Positions 6,231 to 9,395 of a DNA stretch of 9,395 nucleotides are shown here, in pieces. This DNA comes from JALYUA01 sp038229875 (GTDB lineage: Bacteria; Acidobacteriota; Thermoanaerobaculia; UBA5066; Gp7-AA6), in the NCBI GenBank assembly GCA_038229875.1, contig JBBROA010000143.1, forward strand, positions 1 to 9,395, given 5' to 3'. The notes beneath the pieces were generated by a model that saw only the letters and a list, made by a program, of their open reading frames with translations, ran no database searches and was not told the DNA's origin. The first letter of the stretch is position 1; each line of letters starts with the position of its first letter. Position numbers and translations under genes: made by a program.

Positions 6231-6265
6231 TTCGTGGTTCGTGGTTCGTGGTTCGTGGTTCGTGG
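6231..6265. repeat. Tandem heptamer array, five units of TTCGTGG
   Basis: Five perfect 7-bp units lie here (CCACGAA when read on the minus strand). A degenerate sixth unit, TTCGAGC, sits at 6224-6230. The array lies 34-68 bases upstream of the cupin start, in the gap between argS and the cupin gene, where it would overlap or flank the promoter. Period and unit number equal those of the array at 311-345, but the unit sequence is different. Confidence 0.92.
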
Positions 6266-6354
6266 TGGTTGGGACCAAAGAGGCTTTACTTACCTGATTT
6301 TCAGCGCGGCGATTTTCCGCGCCGCGCGCGGGGCGCCGCCAGGGAGGGTTTCAG

Positions 6355-8379
6355 TCACATTCTCCCCGGTTCCGGGATCCCCAGCAGGTCCAGGGCTCGG
6401 GCCATCTCGCGGCGGAAGATCCGGGCTACCGCGATGCGGCGGTTTCGGATCCCGGCGTCCGGCTCCTGGAGGATCGGATGGCGGTGGTAGAACTGGTTGA
6501 AGCTCTGCGCCAGCGTGAAGGCGTGGCGGGCCACCGTCGAAAGCTCCAGCGTCTCGACCGCCCGTTCGGCGACTTCCGGCAGCGACGCGGCATCCAGGAG
6601 GAGGGCCCACAGATCGTCCTCCCACTCGCCTTCCGGAGAGGCCGCGGCGATGCCCTTCTCCTCGAGCTTCCGGAAGATGTTGCCGGCGCGCACGAGCGAG
6701 TACTGGAGGTAAGGCCCGGTGTCCCCTTCGAAGTTGAGCGCCTCGTCGAAGTCGAACGCGATGACCTTGTTGCGCCCGAACTTGAGCAGGAAGTAGCGGA
6801 GCGCACCGATCGCGATCGCGCGCCCGTCCGCCTCGGCCTCGGCACCTTCGCCTTCGCCGCGCCGCTTCTGGACCTCGGCGCGCGAGCGCTCGAGGAGCAG
6901 CTCGACCAGGTCGTCCGCCTTGACCCCGAGACCCTTGCGGCCGGACATCTCGACATAGGGCTTCTTTTCGTCTTCCGCCGAGAGGCGGTACTCCTCACCG
7001 AAGCGGTTGGCGAGCTCACGCGCCGCCCCCGGCGAGAGGGCGACGATCTCGTAGGAGAAATGGGCGCTCCGGTCGGCTTCCGAGGTGAAGCCGAGCACGC
7101 GAAGGCCTTCCCGGACCACTTTCTGCGGATACGACTGACGCACGTCGATGACGTTGACGACGCGCTGCGCCTTTCCGAACGAGGGTGCATCGGCGCGTCC
7201 CCCTTCGTGCGCCGTTCTCCACACGGCATGCCGCCGCACGGACTCGGGCACCTCGTCCTCGTGAACGGTCCCGGAGTTCCACGAAGGCGGAAACGGGACA
7301 TAGTCGAAGTCGATCCCCAGCAGCCCGAATTTCCAGAGCTGGTATGCGATGTCTTTCGCGGTGTACGTAACGGTGCCGTTCGAGCGGACCAGGATCTTGT
7401 CCGGCTCTTCCATCCCGGCGAACCCTTCTGACTCGGAAAGCCGAAGGACCCAGCACCCGGCCTGCTTGCCTTCGGTCTCGAGGATGACGGCGCCCGAGCC
7501 GCGGAGCATCTCGAACGCGCGCGACCAGAAGTTCTTCTTCAGGATGTCGCTCTCCCGCGGGAGCAGGTCGTAGGCGATGCCGATGCGGCCCATCGTGGCG
7601 AGGTGCGCCGAAGAGACCGCGTGCGCGACCGCGGCGGCTATCCGGGCGACCTCGTTGTCGCCGCCTTCGATGGCGTGAAGCACCTCGGATCGCCACTCCT
7701 TCGTCTCGGGTCGCGCCTCGTAGGTCCGGCCGACCTCGGCGTACAGGTCCCAGCAGAGATACGCGAAGCCCTTCGGGTTGGCATCGCCCCCGGGCAGGCG
7801 CGCCTCCTCGATGACCATCCGCGCTTGCGCTTCCGTCCGGACTCCTCCGATGTGCAGCATGCCGGCGACGACGTCGGCCACCTGGACGCCGGTGTCGTCG
7901 AGGTAGTTCTGGACCTCGACCTCGCCGCCTAAGAACCGCATCGTCCGCACGAGGACGTCCCCGAGCACGGCATTGCGAAGATGGCCGATGTGCGCCGTCT
8001 TGTTCGGGTTGATGTTCGTGTGCTCGACGACGGTCTTACCCGCGCGGGGGGCAGCCGCCGGAGCGACGTCGGCGAGCGATGCGACGAACTCCGGGCGCGC
8101 AAAAGACGCGTTCACATAACCGCCCCCCTCGACTCGCAATCCCCGGATTCCGGAAGGCAGCACGGCGGCGGCGGCAATCTCGGTGGCGATCGCCCGGGGG
8201 GATTTCTTGAGCGCCTTCGCGAGATCGAACGCAACCGGCGAGGCCAGGTCCCCGAGTGCGACCTTCGGAGGCCGCTCGACGACGACACGCTCGATCGTGA
8301 CCCCGTAGAGCGACTGCGCCGCATCCGCGAGGGCGCGGGCAAGGGCTCCGCGAAGGTCCTCGAGGGTGGGGGCGGGCAT
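6355..8379 (-). CDS. argS: Arginyl-tRNA synthetase
   Basis: This 674-residue class I synthetase charges tRNA-Arg with arginine. An N-terminal additional domain spans about 1-95. The HIGH motif (HIGHLRN) is at 130-136, preceded by VEHTNINPNKTAH, typical of ArgRS. The KMSKS-like loop is MSGRKG at 478-483. The DALR anticodon-binding domain runs from about 555 to the end, with the usual LDLLGIPEPGRM C-terminus. The protein is about 100 residues longer than E. coli ArgS, largely from extra segments between the HIGH and KMSKS regions, as in the long ArgRS forms of some phyla. The start is ATG at 8379. A GTG at 8433 would add 18 non-conserved residues, partly encoded by repeat copy 2. The gene is divergent from the SRPBCC gene and ends 157 bases before the cupin start. 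Confidence 0.95.
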   Translation of the reverse strand: MPAPTLEDLRGALARALADAAQSLYGVTIERVVVERPPKVALGDLASPVAFDLAKALKKSPRAIATEIAAAAVLPSGIRGLRVEGGGYVNASFARPEFVASLADVAPAAAPRAGKTVVEHTNINPNKTAHIGHLRNAVLGDVLVRTMRFLGGEVEVQNYLDDTGVQVADVVAGMLHIGGVRTEAQARMVIEEARLPGGDANPKGFAYLCWDLYAEVGRTYEARPETKEWRSEVLHAIEGGDNEVARIAAAVAHAVSSAHLATMGRIGIAYDLLPRESDILKKNFWSRAFEMLRGSGAVILETEGKQAGCWVLRLSESEGFAGMEEPDKILVRSNGTVTYTAKDIAYQLWKFGLLGIDFDYVPFPPSWNSGTVHEDEVPESVRRHAVWRTAHEGGRADAPSFGKAQRVVNVIDVRQSYPQKVVREGLRVLGFTSEADRSAHFSYEIVALSPGAARELANRFGEEYRLSAEDEKKPYVEMSGRKGLGVKADDLVELLLERSRAEVQKRRGEGEGAEAEADGRAIAIGALRYFLLKFGRNKVIAFDFDEALNFEGDTGPYLQYSLVRAGNIFRKLEEKGIAAASPEGEWEDDLWALLLDAASLPEVAERAVETLELSTVARHAFTLAQSFNQFYHRHPILQEPDAGIRNRRIAVARIFRREMARALDLLGIPEPGRM

Positions 8380-8388
8380 CTCGCCGGG

Positions 8389-8394
8389 AGTATA
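8389..8394 (-). promoter_or_regulatory. Candidate argS -10 element (TATACT), possibly leaderless
   Basis: On the minus strand TATACT, a near-consensus -10 hexamer, lies 9 bases before the argS ATG at 8379. That spacing puts the transcript start within a base or two of the ATG. No good -35 element is visible at the usual distance. This also argues against the GTG start at 8433. Confidence 0.45.
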
Positions 8395-8416
8395 AAACGT
8401 CGCCCATCCGTCGCCC

Positions 8417-8584
8417 ACGTCGCTTCCGCTCACTGCGTTCGCTCACGCTCCCGCCCCGAGAGGCTCCTCCTTCCCTTCGGTCAGGAGACTCCTGTCGGGG
8501 CGAGCGTATTCGCCACTGAGGTAACAGCGCCAGCTTCCTCTCCCCGCGCTCGGCGGGAGGGTGGGTCGAGGGGCGCGCAGGTTA
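8417..8584. repeat. Dispersed hairpin-rich intergenic repeat, copy 2 (internal deletion)
   Basis: This copy lies in the 323-base gap between the divergent argS and SRPBCC genes, in the same orientation as copies 1 and 3. It keeps the opening CCGCTCACTGCG, the main hairpin (8452-8463 with 8491-8502, one mismatch from a C-to-G change) and the closing CTCCCCGC/GCGGGAG-type hairpin. It lacks about 60-70 bases holding the second hairpin, so CTGCG joins directly to TTCGCT. Weak similarity to copy 1 continues to about 8611. The remaining 90 bases up to the SRPBCC start show only a candidate -10 element. Confidence 0.85.
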
Positions 8585-8690
8585 GTGACCGAGCCGACGT
8601 TGCTGTGCGCGTCATCGAAGCCCCCGTGACCGTCCCGGAATCAAGCGGGCCTTCCTCTCGATGCGGCTTCTCTGTTTCGCCCTGCGTCGC

Positions 8691-8696
8691 TAAGAT
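8691..8696 (+). promoter_or_regulatory. Candidate -10 element for a leaderless SRPBCC transcript
   Basis: TAAGAT ends 6 bases before the GTG start at 8703, with no Shine-Dalgarno sequence. This would place the transcript start at or next to the GTG. The -35 position holds only a weak TTCTCT match. Confidence 0.35.
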
Positions 8697-8702
8697 GTCG
8701 GG

Positions 8703-9188
8703 GTGAGTGAGCCTGTGGTTCGGTCGATCGGAATCGACGCGCGCGCTTCGGAAGCGTTCGACGCGTTCACGCGCGTCTCGGAGCTGCTCTCCTGGTGGTG
8801 CGAGGGGGCGCTCGTGGGGTTGCGGCCCGGGGGGAACTGGGCCATCGGGTTCACCGATCTGCGGGGGCGAACGGAGGCGACGGTGCTCGGCAAGATCGTG
8901 GATTTCGAGATGGGGCGGCGCCTCGTCGTGCGCGACATCTCCTACGAGCCTGCGGTCGGCGAGCCTCTCGAAGGCCTCGGCATGGTCCTGACGTTCGCGG
9001 ATCACGACGCCGGGCCGGGATGCGTCGTCACCGTCCGGTTCCAGGTGCCGGATGGCGGATCCGAGTACGAGCGGTACCGGGCCGAGGTGGGGTCCGGCTG
9101 GGAGTCGAGCCTCCAGGACCTGAAGAAATATCTGGAGAGCCCGCGCGAGCGGCGCTTCTATATCGAGAGCGGTTTGCCGGAAAACTGA
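8703..9188 (+). CDS. SRPBCC/START-fold protein, AHSA1-like
   Basis: This 161-residue protein matches the AHSA1-type SRPBCC fold in length and pattern. It opens with a beta-strand and helix, SIGIDARASEAFDAFTRVSE, followed by the characteristic Trp pair in LLSWWCEGA (residues 28-36). A beta-rich middle follows (TEATVLGKIVDFE, then LVVRDISYEP). The closing helix is GWESSLQDLKKYLE (131-144). Members form a hydrophobic cavity, and most bacterial ones have no known ligand. The name refers to a relative that activates Hsp90 and does not show that role here. The start is GTG at 8703, because the ATG at 8696 is out of frame and stops after three codons. The gene is divergent from argS, and repeat copy 3 begins on the base after its stop. 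Confidence 0.85.
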   Translation: MSEPVVRSIGIDARASEAFDAFTRVSELLSWWCEGALVGLRPGGNWAIGFTDLRGRTEATVLGKIVDFEMGRRLVVRDISYEPAVGEPLEGLGMVLTFADHDAGPGCVVTVRFQVPDGGSEYERYRAEVGSGWESSLQDLKKYLESPRERRFYIESGLPEN

Positions 9189-9353
9189 CCGTCGCCTCCG
9201 CTCACTGCGGGACGCGCTCACGCGCCGGCCAGCGGCTCGCCTTGTGGGCTCGACCGCTGTCCTCGTCCCTTCGTTCGCTGCGGCTCCCGCCCCGAGAGCC
9301 TCCTCCCTCCCTCTGGTCGGGAGACTTCTCTCGGGGCGAGCTCCTTCACCATT
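9189..9353. repeat. Dispersed hairpin-rich intergenic repeat, copy 3
   Basis: It begins on the base after the SRPBCC TGA with CCGTCGCCTCCGCTCACTGC, matching the start of copy 1 with one difference. The first hairpin is at 9198-9210 and the second is GGCCAGCGG/CCGCTGTCC at 9227-9262. The main hairpin is CGCCCCGAGAG/CTCTCGGGGCG at 9288-9338. It carries about 12 extra bases before the second hairpin relative to copy 1. It fades after 9353 and lacks the fourth hairpin. The last 42 bases of the window show no feature I can support. Confidence 0.85.
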
Positions 9354-9395
9354 CCCGCGGGAAAGATCCACGAGCGCGCATGCCCACGGATGCGA

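Noticed and set aside
311..6265. Tandem repeats considered as a CRISPR array
   Set aside because: The 7-bp units are directly adjacent, with no spacers and no cas genes.
6198..6278. Upstream start for the cupin gene at 6278
   Set aside because: The added residues are translated heptamer repeat (TTNHEPRTTNHEAR-like). The conserved cupin sequence starts at the ATG at 6197, which has a -10-like element in front.
6304..6327. GCGCGGC/GCCGCGC hairpin downstream of argS as its terminator
   Set aside because: No T-tract follows on the minus strand (TGAAAATC instead), and the loop is 10 bases. It may form, but evidence for termination is lacking.
5616..6500. Plus-strand open frame of 294 codons
   Set aside because: It is antisense to the ferredoxin-MBL, cupin and argS genes and crosses the heptamer array. 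Its composition is Arg-rich with no recognisable domain.
8380..8433. GTG start at 8433 for argS
   Set aside because: It would add 18 residues without family support, partly from repeat copy 2, and would place the TATACT element inside the gene.
8481..9371. Long minus-strand open frame of 296 codons
   Set aside because: It runs antisense through the SRPBCC gene and through repeat copies 2 and 3. The product is Arg/Pro-rich low complexity, as expected from an antisense frame in GC-rich DNA.

Overview
The window is GC-rich bacterial chromosomal DNA of housekeeping character. No plasmid, phage, transposase or CRISPR signal is visible. A free-standing F0 block (atpZ, atpI-like, atpB, atpE) closed by its own terminator, a SigR-like ECF sigma factor with a zinc-finger anti-sigma factor, and many short intergenic repeats would fit Acidobacteriota. 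Other GC-rich groups also split their ATP synthase genes, so this placement is inference, not proof.

Layout. (1) 64-1930, plus strand: membrane part of the F-type ATP synthase. AtpZ and an AtpI-like protein are assembly factors, then come subunit a and subunit c, and a strong hairpin terminator follows atpE. No b, delta, alpha, gamma, beta or epsilon gene is present, so they must lie elsewhere. (2) 2186-3607, plus strand: an ECF sigma factor and a membrane-anchored ZAS-type anti-sigma factor with an unusual cysteine/histidine-rich C-terminal domain on the far side of the membrane. (3) 3939-4961, plus strand: a GHMP-family sugar or small-molecule kinase. (4) 6197-4966, minus strand: a cupin gene whose stop overlaps the start of a ferredoxin/metallo-beta-lactamase fusion gene. 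This pair converges on the GHMP kinase with only 4 bases between stop codons. (5) 8379-6355, minus strand: argS. (6) 8703-9188, plus strand, divergent from argS: a SRPBCC/AHSA1-like protein.

Between genes there are two notable repeat classes. One is a dispersed element of roughly 170-220 bp built from several hairpins. Three copies lie in the same orientation, at 3608, 8417 and 9189, and two of them begin exactly one base after a stop codon. The other is a pair of five-unit tandem heptamer arrays, with different units, just upstream of the atpI-like gene and of the cupin gene.

The genes use two kinds of translation start. atpB, atpE and the sigma gene have recognisable Shine-Dalgarno sequences. 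argS, the cupin, the GHMP kinase and the SRPBCC gene have none, but carry a TANNNT hexamer 6-9 bases before the start codon, which suggests leaderless transcripts. The most interesting leads are the stop-codon-abutting repeat family, the anti-sigma factor with its extracytoplasmic Cys/His domain, and a c subunit that keeps most of a sodium-binding signature.
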